From Phoronis australis (taxonomy: Eukaryota; Phoronida; Phoronidae), in contig NMRA01001117.1 of NCBI GenBank assembly GCA_002633005.1, positions 1 through 49,327 of the forward strand: a DNA stretch of 49,327 bases, in the 5' to 3' direction. The notes beneath the pieces were generated by a model. The model saw only the letters and a list, made by a program, of their open reading frames with translations. It ran no database searches and was not told the origin of the DNA. Shown here piece by piece: positions 22,805-34,990 of the stretch. Both the position numbers and the translations under genes were made by a program. Position 1 is the stretch's first letter. Every line of letters begins with the position of its first letter.

Positions 22805-24097
22805 ACGTTGATTGGATCATGTTTAAGTAAATTAACAACTAAAAATAAGTTTTTGGTATCGTATGATACAGAAATCTGCTTGTGCCCACACAGTTTTTGA
22901 AAATGAGAAGAATGGTTTCAAGAGAAGCTTGATACTTAGACCTGATAATGCTCAATAATGGAAAAAATATGTGCATTGGGGTCTGAAGTGTCATGATGGC
23001 TATTGCAAATTATAACTGTGATAGCAATTAGGTCACTTATATATTGACCACCAAACGTTACAACGGGTATATCTTTGGCTTATAATCCAACACTTCCTCG
23101 TAATCACAATTTAAGATATCATGTGGCGGCAAATTAATGTTTTTGATATTTTAGTAGATATACTATGCTTTAGGATTAAATGATATCAAATTTTAGTAAA
23201 AAATTCGTCTTTAAGTGTTGTTTACGAATAAAACATTGAAGTAAACATCACTCTATTAGAACAACTTGAAGTAACCGTTTGACCATTGTGATATAGATTT
23301 AAGGTAATTAAAGAAGATGCATTAACTCTAGTGAGTGAAATGTAGTCATTATGCAAAAAAGACACTTTTTACGATCGCCTGGTAAAAATTTAACTCCAGA
23401 ATGAGGGAAAACACTTGGTTGGAAATTTTGGGAAGTTCGTCAAAATTTTTCTGAGACAGTACAGCTTCCCACCTAAAGCGGTCCATGGTCTTGAATTAAA
23501 ACTAATTCATATTAAATGATGTATCTGTAAGTAGCTTTATTTATTAATTCTCAGGAGGCCAGATGATAATTATTTATTCATAACTTATATACTAGCTGTA
23601 CAATTTCTGTGTTCTAAGAAATATACAAGCACTCCGAACTCTACTTGGGACACCCGTATAAGTTGTCTGCAGGAACCATCATTTTAAATTGGATGGTGGT
23701 GTGTACGCTCGTGTGTGGGGAGGGGAAAGTGGGTGAGCGAGTTAGTGAGGGGTGCGTGAGTCTATTCATGTGTTTTGCTTTAAAGAGGCTTGAGACTAAA
23801 TTGCAATACTGAATTGTCTCGCTGTTACTGAAACAGAATTCAACATTCTTGGCAGGTACTTTTGGAATCTGTTTGTGAACACTTTTCATATCTGTTGATA
23901 CCAAAGTATTTTATTCAAAAATCATCCCTCAACATCTTCTACAGTGCAATGCACATCTTCTCCACAGCAACTTCAGCAAGCAGTAGATATATTATAATTT
24001 TTTTCAGTATGTTACAAGATTGGTAGATTGTAAAGGATCGGAATGCTTTCAATTAATAAGTAGCTACCAAGTAACGCTTCATTTACGTCTGTTCCAG
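21653..24097 (+). other. Intron of the receptor gene
   Basis: The GT donor is at 21653 and the AG acceptor at 24096-24097, after a pyrimidine-rich stretch (CGTCTGTTCCAG). Length is 2,445 bases, splitting codon 1160 after its second base. The intron is AT-rich, holds a TA microsatellite at 22759-22802 and has no coding frame of note. Confidence 0.92.
22759..22802. repeat. (TA)n microsatellite
   Basis: About 22 uninterrupted AT dinucleotides inside the receptor intron. Confidence 0.97.
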
Positions 24098-26375
24098 ATG
24101 CAGCAATGATAATTGCATATCAATGTCTGCAGTTTGCAATTTCCAAGACGACTGCGAGGACAACAGCGATGAAGATTTCTGTTTATTTCCACCTTGTCTT
24201 GCAAGCGAGTTCAGATGTTTATCGGGACAATGTGTTAACAAAACACTTACGTGTGACTTTATTACCCATTGTTCCGATAGTTCAGATGAGAGTCATGACC
24301 TGTGTAATTGGACGCAGAACTGCTTTCAGCACGGTGGGTTTAAATGCTTTGACGGCACTTGCATTTCCAAAAAAAAACAACGAAATTTGGAGGTCGATTG
24401 CATTGGTGTTGCCCAGGAGGATGAATATTTTTCGGACAAGCACTTTAAACGTGGACAGGTATTTGGGAAGAAAAAATCTGTTGAACTAGAACCAATATAC
24501 AACTTTGCCCCATTTTGTCCATCGCCAAGCCAAACTCGCTGTCAAATAGATCACCCATCTTGTTTTGAGAGACACCATGCATGCATTTATGACAGGGATA
24601 ATCCAGATATAGGTTGTGGGGATAACAGTCACATTAAAAATTGTCGTGACTTTGTGTGCCCGGGATTATTTAAATGTCCAAATAGCTACTGCTTACCTCG
24701 TCACAGGGTTTGCGATGGGGTATGGGACTGCATTGGGGGATATGATGAACACTCTTGTGAGACGTACTCGTGCCCGGGAGCCTTCAGATGTCAAGGGGGG
24801 CTCTTCTGTTTGGACCAAACTGAAGTTTGCAATGGCGTGGAGAACTGTCCAAGAGGTGATGACGAAAAATTATGCGATTTGGTTATGGAATGCCCTGCAG
24901 GTTGTTCGTGCACGGGTTATATTCTAATTTGCGAAAACTCATCTTTGGTTGCATTGCCTGAGGGTTCATTATCTATGAGGGCAATTTACTATTCTCGAAG
25001 TTCACTGGAACTTAATAACGATACATTCAGCGGACATCACATGCTGCGCGTGCTAGATTTATCTTACAACAGTATAAAATCCATTCCCTTCTTTTTATTT
25101 AAGGATCTCATTAATTTACTCCATCTCAATCTTCGGGGAAACACTCTAAAACATTTTACGTTTCCTATTTTTAATGGTCTGCGTCTGTCATTCTTAGATG
25201 TGTCCGCAAACAACCTAAAAGCTATAAACAGGGATGCTTTCACTGGATTAAAAAATCAAATTTCAATCGACATGCGACATAACGACAAATTTCTCGTAGT
25301 CAACCACAAGGCCTTTGCTAATATCACCATCAGCAAACTTCAAACGGACAGCTTCAGATTCTGTTGCCTTTTGGCAAGCAAGCTGCAAGAGGGGATGTCC
25401 AGAAGTCAAAATGCAGAGTGTACACCTGTCGATGACCCTTTTTCGTCTTGCTCTGACTTGTTATCAAATTTCTTCTTGCGCATTGCTTTGTGGGTACTGG
25501 GAGGCTTAGCCTTTGTTGGAAACCTTGGCGTCTTGTTATGGAGGTACAAATCCCAGATTCGCTCGGTCAATTCTGTGCTCATTGTAGCGTTAGCAGGCTC
25601 AGACCTATTAACAGGTGTTTACATGCTTATTGTGGCTAGTGCAGACCTTTATTATTTATTGAAAGGGCATTATTTTCTGTTCGACCCAATTTGGCGTAAC
25701 GGCCCTGTATGCCAACTGGCTGGTTTTTTGGCATTTTTATCCAGTCAAATGTCTGTTTCGGCATTGCTGGTCATAACCCTTGATAGATTAATTTCAATTG
25801 TCCTTGTGTTCAAGGTTCAGCCAATAAAAATTTACCAGGCGCAAATTATCATGATCTCGTTCGCTGTTTTTTGGGCAACGATGGCGGCACTTCCTTTGAC
25901 AAAGATCGCTTTTTTTGGCAACGATAACTACTTTTATGGATCGTCAGCTGTTTGCCTTCCGTTTACTTTGAATACGACGAAGGAGTTTTCTGTGTTTAAG
26001 ATAGTAATTTTCATTGGATTCAACTTTTTTGCACTCATGTTCCTTGCTGTGAGCTATATTGCAATCTTCGTTAGCACAAAACACAGTAGAAAGGCTTCTG
26101 GTCAGCAAGTAAATAACAAAGAAATAGAGCTGGCTAAAAAACTGAGTTTTCTTGTCGCGACTGACTTTTTTTGTTGGATTCCGGTGGTGATAGCGGGAAT
26201 TATGGCTTCTCGAGGAGTTATTATCTCACCTGAATTCGTGGCTTGGGTGGCCGCCATTATAGTCCCCATAAACGCAACTTTCAACCCATACCTTTATACA
26301 CTTTCCTCTGTTAATTGCAAAAAGAGAAAGCCAGAATCGACTAACTCACGTTTTAGGTTACAATCCGCTTCTTAG
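24098..26375 (+). CDS. CUB/C-type-lectin/LDLa/LRR GPCR, exon 2 (LDLa, LRR, 7TM)
   Basis: This is the second coding exon, residues 1160-1918. Joining it to exon 1 completes LDLa 2 (Cys1154-Cys1188, with SNDNCIS and CEDNSDEDFC), which confirms the splice. LDLa 3 is 1193-1229; degenerate LDLa-like stretches cover 1235-1342; LDLa 5 and 6 are 1348-1380 and 1385-1419. A leucine-rich N-cap (CPAGCSCTGYILIC, 1425-1438) leads into about five LRRs (1452-1570; LRVLDLSYNSIKSIP is typical). A hinge with FRFCC, CTPVDDPFSSCSDLL is the LGR signature. Seven helices follow: about 1618-1641 (Asn1634), 1651-1676 (Asp1662), 1698-1729 (LDR at 1721-1723 in place of DRY), 1741-1763, 1790-1817, 1838-1864 (CWIP 1852-1855) and 1870-1896 (NPYLY 1889-1893). 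Cys1698 and Cys1779 form the usual TM3-ECL2 disulfide pair. The tail is short (about 22 residues) and basic. It should be a plasma-membrane class A receptor, family LGR type C/GRL101-like; the ligand is unknown. Confidence 0.95.
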
Positions 26376-29300
26376 TAGAAAGAGACGTTTTTCAAACTTA
26401 CTGCGCTGTAAAACCGTGCAATGCTTTGGTATCATCTATTTCTTTTCTCCTAATTCAAACTAAGCACACTCATGACGGTGCCGCGGAAGCATTTCCTTGA
26501 TTACTAATGAGTTAGGTAGATGTCATACACATGTCACCAGACACAAGCCTGGAAACAGTATATTATTTTTGTTCGCATTATCTGCGTTCATACTAAGCAT
26601 GGTGGGTTATGCGAAACTTTCACGTGATGACATCCACGCATTCAGACACCTGAAACATTTCATCAAGATCAGAAAGTGGTACTGGCCTACCTAATCGACC
26701 GCTTTCCTAATAATTAGGCTTTATGTACCCAGCGCGACTTCGGTATCATATACAAAGGTGTTGGCATGATGCAGCTACATATTCTGGTTATAGACTTGTG
26801 AAAAAGACTGGGGTCTGTGCTGCTGTCGCCGTAGTAAGAAAGCTGTTTCAAGTGCGCAAAGTTATACCTTGTTTGAAAAGAAGGTTACTGATCCGGTTGC
26901 AGTTTCACCAGTTTATACCTGGTCACAGTTCCCGTATATTAATATAGAAGCTCCTACTTAGCGAAGCAAAAAAGCGAGGCTTCTACAGTGATGTAAGGTT
27001 CTCGCCTGACTTCAGCCAAAGAATATACGGGGCTCCTCTTGAAGGCTGGTAAAAACCAAGATGCCTTTCATTAATATAGCATACCCTGTCTTTAGCAGTC
27101 TCCCTCTAATAATATTATAAGGGCATCTCACCTGAAGCTCGAAAATGTCACTTTGTTAAGGACAATTTGCGAAGGTTCTCATGTATTGTGTGTATTAATT
27201 GTGAAATGTTTAATGCAAAAACTTATGAATTGATCCTCGATTTTTCGACGCATATCTTGTAAAACAGATGTGAAAATGTTTTTATTATTCTAGCTGAAGA
27301 TGAAAATACATACCTGAAGTTATGCAGGCCCTAGAAGAATATTTAATATTGGCCACCTTGGAACATAGCGTCTCAAAAATCGTCTATGAGATTCAAACCT
27401 CTCATACATTTTAGTCATGTTTTGGATCCAGTTGATGCGAAATCTCACTATTTAGTGGTAATGTAAATATATGGATTTTCCGATTTACGAAAAAAAGTAA
27501 ATTTCCTGAGTTAGTATCTACAGATGTTTTATATTTGACTAAATGTGCAGACTTTACAGTAATGTCCTACGTAGTTGTAATGGAAAAGTAAACATTTAGT
27601 TCTAGATATTGGTGATGTATGTTGTCTTTTTTAAGAACTGGCTCGTAAATTTATTTCAATGGCGCGTTCGTGCATTAGTTGTCTCCGTTATTAGAAAGAC
27701 AATACCAGGAAGGTTTAAGTGGCAAATCAACAATTTTGGCTGCTTTCCGAACTTCATTGCATAATTATTGCATAACTGAGAAGGAAAAGTATTTTTATTT
27801 TAAAGTGCCATCAAGCGCGATATTTTTCTTTGATCTACGACTTGCGTTAGTGGCGCAATTATGGTTTGTACATGTCTACTCAAACGCACCGTACTTGTAC
27901 TTATGCTCACATCTTTAAAACAGAAAGCTTAGATTGCTGACAGCTTCAACAGTTCCGTTTTAAATCACAATTAATAAACACTCGCTTTTTCCTGGTAACG
28001 TCTTCCGTTTTGTTGTTAGTCCCTTTCTATTTTTTTAATTGTAAGCGGACTTAAATACGTTTATATGTCAATAGCTCAAGACGAAATGTGTTGTTAATGT
28101 TTTTTCGAAAAGGAAAAAACACTTACTGGGATGTAGTTTAATCAAGACGTTATAAGATAACCAAGATATTTGCATTTAAATGTGTTCAAAATTAATAAAG
28201 GGGCTTGTGATCTCTTGAGTATGTTATGGCGTGTTTGTACATGCAGTTATTACAACAGAATGAGTAATCGAGACACATCTTATTCGGAGATAAAGACGAT
28301 GAGTAATATTCGTAATTCTATGAGCATGGATATTATCAGTGAATGTGGCTTAACATCCGAGGATTGCTGCAGATAAATGTTCACATTGACATTTGCAAGG
28401 AATATATAATAAGTAACGTCCGTCTCCTTGAAATATCGCTGCCACTTTACACTATAATGGAGCTAAATTTGGGTGCTGTAGGCCAAGACGAGGAATGCTC
28501 CTTTAGTCCAATTTAAGTCATTTAAACACGAAAATTGTACCGTTGAATAATGTCCAAGCAAAACATAGTTTGACTTTTAGGGCCTAAACACATTTTACAG
28601 TATTTTACAAGAAATAATGTGTTTGTTTGTTCTTCAATTATAAATGAATTGGTTGGTAATAAATGCGTTTATGTAATTTACAAAAATACTGCTTTTGTTA
28701 TTACTTACGTTGGTACTTGTAAGTCCCACTGTGTGCGTGCGTGCGAGTGTGTGTGCGAATGTCCACGTGCTAGTGCGTGACTGAGTTATACACTCTTTCC
28801 ATTGTTTACAAATAGTTTACATGTTGGTCATATCCCATGTTGATCCGACTTCAGAGTGGTAATCTTCTATTTAGTATTTAGCTTTACTAGCAAAATAATT
28901 AAAACAATGGAAAGTATGACTTGAAAAACGAACCCTGTCCAATACTTTGCATGACGGAAGACGTATCTGCCATTCATCCCGTTCACAGCCGATTGTTCAG
29001 CATCTTTCAGTTCTGTTTTAAAATCCCGCTATAGCACAAAAATGTTCCGCTTTTTGAAACACGATCAATTTGTATTATATTATAATTTTTAGCATATTAT
29101 GTTTGAATTACCCCGTGGAATACGCTATTGAAGATGCTTTCCGTGACAGAAGTCTTAGTTCGTGTTTTTTAACACAGTGGCAATGTTACGTATATGTAGT
29201 TTTGATGAACAAAATTGCATTGCGCAATAATCTGCGAGTCTTGTGAATTTAAACTACTCATCTATTTCCTAATTTCAAAAACACGTTATTGTCACTTGCA

Positions 29301-30300
29301 TTGTGAGAACAATTTGGGACACTTCGTAGACGTTTTTGACATTAATAAGTATCATTGACGCTTGTTTCATCTATACAAAATAGTCTAATGAAGTTTGATA
29401 TTTGGGGAGCTGATAATAGATCGAATTTTCCCAAACTCAGCCTGCAGCTAAGTTGACTGAAGAATCGTCATTTCTTACAAAAACAATTTCTAATTGGTAA
29501 AATAAACCTCCAATTGAGAAATCAACAATCGATACCTTGATTTAGGTAATCAATTCCTTTTTGATATCCTGTTTGTGAGTGTAAAGCGATGAATCTATTA
29601 TTATTTAAATTGTGGGTATATCACTCGGACATGTTCGAAGTGTATTGTACCACATACATATCTCTATATTGCCAGTCTGGTGCTCCTACGACTGAGCCAC
29701 TGAGAACCCGATGTTTCTTTGCAGCCAATTGCTATAAAATACATCCCATGAGTGGCGTTTCGCCGTTTTCACACGAGATTTGGTTAACTATAAAATCAGA
29801 AATTTACCCGTAGGTGTTAATTAGATAAAGTAAAGGGCTTCCTGATTCTTTCTTCCTGATGCGTTATGTCAGTACGAGCTGGTTAAAAGGTCTGAAGGTT
29901 AACAGGAACTTGCACTTAATGACCCTAAAGTTGCACCTAATTACCCAAAAATTTGGGTCTGAACTTCCTTTATAATTTGAAATCATATGGCTTAACATGG
30001 GAGTTGCAGCTCAAAACTCATTTTTGCTCTTAGTGATCCTGGACCCGGAAACTCGGTCCCATTAATCCAAGTGGAATTCAAAGAAAAAAGTTGATGTATT
30101 GTTAACAAACATCAAAGAGTCTAAAAACCCGTAGCAGGAGAAGCATTTTGACGGAATGCACTTCCTAGAACGTTTCTAGTCGTCCCGGTAGATTTTGTCT
30201 CGAAACAAATTTTTCCTGTAATAATTCGTTGATTTCCGTATATCGTATCGATCACAACTGTTATGATTGCTGTTAACAAAAGTATATATGAGAACTAGCA
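26376..30300. other. Intergenic DNA downstream of the receptor
   Basis: This must start with the receptor 3' UTR, but no AATAAA is seen within roughly the first kilobase after the stop. A second cluster of CTCACCTGAAGGC-like motifs lies at 26930-27140. A GT/GC-rich simple stretch is at 28730-28780. No gene was recognised. Confidence 0.45.
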
Positions 30301-30309
30301 ACCTGAAAA

Positions 30310-30945
30310 TTATTGAAGCATAAGAATAAGAAGGAAATAAACTACGCGGAACACACGCAGAGTAATAAAAAGAAGATAAAATAAGTAGACCAGCAAACCT
30401 CTGCGCTTTCACGCGCAGATTAATAAGAATAAGAAGATGAAATACATAGAATATTAAAACTATGCGCTGAACTAGCAAAGTACTGCAATACGTAGAACAG
30501 CAAAACTTTGCGCTTGCACGTGCCGAGTAATAGGAATGAGAAGATAAAATGCGTAGAGCAGTAAAGCTATGCGGTGCTCGCGCAGAGTAGTACTAAGAAT
30601 AAGGAAATAAATTAAGTGAAACAACAAAAACTCCGCTTTTGCACGTGCAGAATAATAAGGAAATAAGACGATAAAATACGTGAAACAGCAAAACTCTGCG
30701 CTTGCACTCGCAAAGTACTAAAAATACGAAGGTAAAATTGGTTGAACAGTAAAGCTCTTCGCGAATACGTGCAGAGAAATTAAAAGATAAATACGTAAAC
30801 GAGTAAAATCTTCGTTAACTCTCTTTGAGTAATACGAAGGTAAAATATGTAGAGCAGAAAAGCTGCGTTAGCACGCACAGTTATAAATTGGAGATAAGCC
30901 ATGGTCAACAGTATCCTCCTCTTAAACGCGCAGAGTAATTAAGGC
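30310..30945. repeat. Minisatellite of about 10-11 units, each with a hairpin
   Basis: Degenerate units of about 52-64 bp follow each other. The shared pattern is AACAGCAAAACTCTGCGC, then a short spacer, then an inverted arm such as CGCGCAGAG, then TAATAAGAATAAGAAGAT and AAAATACGTAG. Unit starts fall at roughly 30343, 30389, 30451, 30497, 30558, 30620, 30684, 30746, 30802, 30854 and 30905. The best hairpins pair CTCTGCGC with GCGCAGAG. Divergence between units is high, so it is old or selected only for structure. The frames within it are by-products of the repeat. Confidence 0.8.
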
Positions 30946-33475
30946 TGTGCAAATATTGCAAGAAATTTAGTTTATATGAACTTGGAGACCAATTTCACTT
31001 GTTTACGATGTGCTTTTTGTACGATCACTTGAGTATCCAATTAATTCTACAAAGGTCACTATGCGATACTGTAGTATACAGTCTTTAATTTAAATTAATA
31101 ATGTTCTAGGTACCTTCTTGGTTAATCGCTCGAAATACACCAAGAATGCTCTTCTCACAATATGTACAAGTAGTGTCTAAATGATTCACCATTCTGATTT
31201 TTATTTTATACATCAGTTTTTCTGTATATATACATTGTGTTTACTATGAGCGGGTGCCTTTTTATGTACAAAGAATAAACGGACTACTAATTCCCAATTA
31301 ATCTGGTTAAAGTACATGAAAGCAACAAGAGGGTGAAATTAAAATTGGCCTCATGTTACGCAGATGGTTTAGAGCAAATGCTCGTGAAATCAGCAGCCAA
31401 ATAAAGCAACACATTGATCTAGTTTAACTACCCGTTCCCAGTTATTTATTATGTTGTGGATCTCCTCTGTGAGACTCAAGTAACATCATATACTCACCAG
31501 CTGAAGTTCCGCGGATTATTTATTATTTCCGATGTTTAAGTTCCCAAAAAATAAAAAGCACGAAAATGTTTATCGCAGAAATAATTTAAGTAGATTTAGG
31601 GTTAAAGCACATTAACGGTAGGCAAATAGAATCGAATTATTTTTTCATGGACAATCACCGACAATCTATCTGAGTAAACTCGGTATTTCTCAAATTGTTC
31701 AATTCATTTCGTAAGCAGTGTAACTAGCACTCAAGTTCGGTCAAATTGGATGTTGAAATGATGTTACTTTATGTACGCAATCTGCATCGACTAGGTCTTT
31801 TTTTAGCCTTTTTCACCGCGTTTGTTCCTTACCACACGTTTCCAAGGTGCCTAGCAACTGTTTTGGCGATCACGGAGGTCACCATCTCAATTAAATACTA
31901 GTGAACTAACTATGTATTCCACCCCATACGTCCATGACCACAAACCTGCCAAAATATAAATAATTTTTCGATCGCATACAAACATTCCTCCACTTCTGCT
32001 ATTTTTCTCTCAGAAGCACCAAGATAATACGCATTTGTGTTGGTGCGATTTTGAAGCACCAAAAGCTTTTAATATTTACCCGGTACAACAGCAAGTATCC
32101 CAAATAATCAATTAAAATCGACAGGTATAAAGAGAATTACCCTCTTCAAATTAATTTATGGACCTGTTTTATCAGTTAACGATGACGATTTCCACAACAT
32201 TCATGTTTGCGAATTTCAATTGACATTCATAATTGAATAGACATAGTTTGTTCATTCCTTGCGAAATGCATTGATTATACGCTTCTGTAAGATCCAATTG
32301 TCACTTGCTTTGATGACATTTAAATGTGCTAAACACCTGCGTTGTGTTCGCAAAGCGAATTTTAGAGTTAGTCAATTCACTGCTCCTCAATTAGTCTCAA
32401 TCTTTACCAAACGCGACTTCTAGACAAGCAAAGATCTTACAGATGATAATTGTTACGCAATTCGTGAACCCAGTATAACGAACGGCACGTAGTGACACGA
32501 TAACTTGCATAGAATGATCTGAAACCTGGTTGGGTTAAAAAGTTACTTTTGATTATTCCAAAGACGAGGACTACGGGACGGGGTGCCTTTTTTAATAACG
32601 GGATCCTTTAGTGACCGCCTTTATTTGGGAAATGTTTTGTGAAAGGAATATATTCGAGAAATGATGCCTTTTCAGATTTAATGCACTTATGAATAGCTTC
32701 ATTTTGTGATATTCAAGCTTTACAGAAATACGAGTGATAAAAAGTTCAAATATATTGTTCTTGGTTGCCTGCTGTATAGAGTATGAAAAGGCAGATTGGC
32801 CTTTATAAAAGTAATGTCTGTACGTACTATTATGGAGGTGTCACTTGTTCAACGAAGGTCCTTTAAAATGTATAGCATTGGGTCGTCCAATGGGGGTATC
32901 TCAATTTCTATATCCCTCTCTTGAAATATAATACGGGTCAAGAATATCTCTGTACACGAATTTAGTAGTGATTATTAAATGCCAAGATGCTATGACTATT
33001 GTAGTTAAGCTGTACCCGATTAATTATCTGTCACGCGCATTGGGAGATATATATTTCACTGGGGGGTCTACGTTTTAAAGGAAGTGGAGGTTTAGAATTA
33101 GCGCTTAGCGGGAATCCGAGGCGTAATACCCGGCGGGGGATGTCGGGAGGTGGATTTTCCCACATCCCGTGTTAGACAATGTTTTTTGTTCTTGTATTCC
33201 AAAAAGTGTCTCTGTTTTTTCGTAAGATGTTTTAAAACCTTTCTCGATTTCGTTACACCAACTCGCCTCATAAAACCATATTAATTGTGTGCGTGTCTGG
33301 GTGTGGGTAACGCCAACAGCGACATTTCAGTTGCAACATCTGTCTACACACGCCGATCTTAAGCATACAATAAGTCTTATATGAAAGAGAGTATTGTGCA
33401 TGCAGGTTTTTAGATAACCACCAATTATACCACAATATTAGCCTCGAATGGCAGATACAACCGTGTAATAACCCA
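30946..33475. other. Intergenic DNA without a recognisable gene
   Basis: AT-rich sequence with no convincing coding frame. A short hairpin-forming GC-rich stretch (GGGATGT / ACATCCC) lies at about 33137-33172. Confidence 0.45.
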
Positions 33476-33506
33476 TAAAGTTATCTCACTTCTGAGATAA
33501 CATTTT

Positions 33507-33585
33507 GGCGGGAAACCGAGGCCGGATTCGAACCCGGGCCTCAAGTATTGCGAGACGCCGACTTCACCACTGAACTACTCAGTGG
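33507..33585 (-). repeat. tRNA-like sequence, probably a SINE head
   Basis: On the minus strand there is an A-box-like TAGTTCAGTGGTGAAG and a perfect B-box-like GGTTCGAATCC, spaced as in tRNA. A possible acceptor pairing is ACTGAG with CTCGGT. The anticodon arm does not fold and the T-stem has a mismatch, so it is not a working tRNA. A tRNA-derived SINE promoter head or a tRNA pseudogene is the best reading. A perfect 9-bp hairpin (GTTATCTCA / TGAGATAAC, 33480-33501) follows it. Confidence 0.55.
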
Positions 33586-33597
33586 ATGACGTCATCC
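33584..33597. other. 14-bp palindrome containing a full CRE core
   Basis: GGATGACGTCATCC is perfectly self-complementary and contains TGACGTCA, the CREB/ATF consensus. Any regulatory role is unproven; no gene start is close by. Confidence 0.4.
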
Positions 33598-34288
33598 AAC
33601 GTGCAAATTACCACGCGCAACAATCGCAGGTTCACCAAAGAGCATTGCCCCGACATTCATACGCCGTGAAAAATAAGACGCACAATTTCCATAAAAACCA
33701 TATTTCAATTCAGTGATATTTTTTTCTCATGTTCTCTCACATGTAAATCACCGATCTCCAATTTGAATGCGGGTATCGTGTCGTCGGGATCTTTGACTCG
33801 AGGATTATAGAGGTAACCTACTTTAGCCAGACGTTATTTTCCAGGTCGAAGCTTAGCGTAATAAAATATGTAGTAAGCTATAATAGATGCTAAAGATTAA
33901 TTGATAGATTCACTTTATTTCTATTTTGTTTAAATTATCAATTGGTTTAGAGTAAACACATTATTTGACAAAACTAGCTCGGGTTTTCTTCAAAGGTCAA
34001 GACCTTCGACCCCGGGCCTCTAACATAGAGAGATAGAAATAAGTTATAAAGTCGAGGCCAGTCAAGAAAGGTATATCGATTCATTGCAATGTTTCTCGTT
34101 CAGTATGTGGTATAAATAGATTATTACATGTTCTCAATCGTTACCCCCCTCATCTAGAGCTCTCGTGGATTTTGTAGAATTATTACCCTAGGAGCTAACG
34201 CCCATGGGTCGATAATTCTATAAAAAACACTCGGGCTCTAGAAAACGGGGGATAACGACTTCGCCATGTAATAATCAATATATATATA

Positions 34289-34323
<35 letters not shown>

Positions 34324-34609
34324 AAGAGAATAAGAAGCACCGACGGTCACGTAAGAAACCCAAAACTTGAATACATGTGTCAGACGATTGCGTGACAGCA
34401 GACTCAAGTTGTTTAGGAACGAAGACCTGCACTGTTACGTCTGAAAATATGCATATGTTCTGTCTCGTTACAAAAAACCGACGATCGATGGTAATAGACC
34501 TGCAGCCCAGAGCACTTACCATAGATGAATGAGGTACCAACATCTGACCACGAGAGCATTTAGAGACCACCTCAGTATGTACAGAATTGGACGTCTGCCC
34601 TTGGGGGCC
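33598..34609. other. Intergenic DNA with a TA microsatellite
   Basis: No coding frame is supported. A (TA)n tract interrupted once (TTC) lies at 34276-34321. Confidence 0.5.
34276..34321. repeat. (TA)n microsatellite
   Basis: Alternating TA with a single interruption near 34290. Frames through it give artificial Tyr-Ile runs. Confidence 0.95.
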
Positions 34610-34990
34610 TTAGAAATGGCCCAGAAATTGAGCTAGTCTATATAATCGAGGTACCGGCCAAAAGTGATTTAAAACGAACAATAATCCTGCACTGAACACC
34701 GCATGACCCATGACAGACAAACTGCACTCTGCAATGGGTCCGGCAGAAACCAAAAAAGGACCCCTCCAAAAATGAGCTAGCAACGCATATATTGAGGGAC
34801 CACACAAAACCAATTCCATATGTTTCAATACATGTCACAGATCACTAAAACCCCTATGACAGACAAAATGCACTCTGGGTTTTGCCCGGCAGAAACCCCC
34901 AAAAATCTCAAATATGGTATGCCATCAAAAATTTGAACTAGATCAGATATTCGAGGTGCCGGTCAAAACTGATTTAAGAGGCATTATTTG
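34610..34990. repeat. Degenerate tandem repeat, period about 150 bp
   Basis: Two blocks alternate. The first is GAGCTAG...ATATA(A)TCGAGG..CCGGCCAAAA at about 34622, 34770 and 34928. The second is ATGACAGACAAA.TGCACTC followed by CCGGCAGAAACC, at about 34709 and 34857. The order and spacing fit two and a half units of about 150 bp. Confidence 0.6.

Noticed and set aside
24106-24927. Frames of 103 and 127 codons overlapping receptor exon 2
   Set aside because: Out-of-frame shadows; the LDLa cysteine pattern exists only in the frame chosen.
30176-30478. 100-codon hydrophobic minus-strand frame
   Set aside because: It runs through the minisatellite and is a by-product of its composition.
30310-30945. 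Possible CRISPR-like array
   Set aside because: Unit and spacer are not separable, repeats are strongly degenerate, there are no cas genes, and the DNA is animal. It is a minisatellite.
33507-33585. Functional tRNA gene
   Set aside because: A and B boxes are present, but the anticodon arm does not pair and the T-stem has a mismatch; a SINE head fits better.
34238-34570. 110-codon minus-strand frame with Tyr-Ile repeats
   Set aside because: It crosses the TA microsatellite, and the rest lacks recognisable domains.
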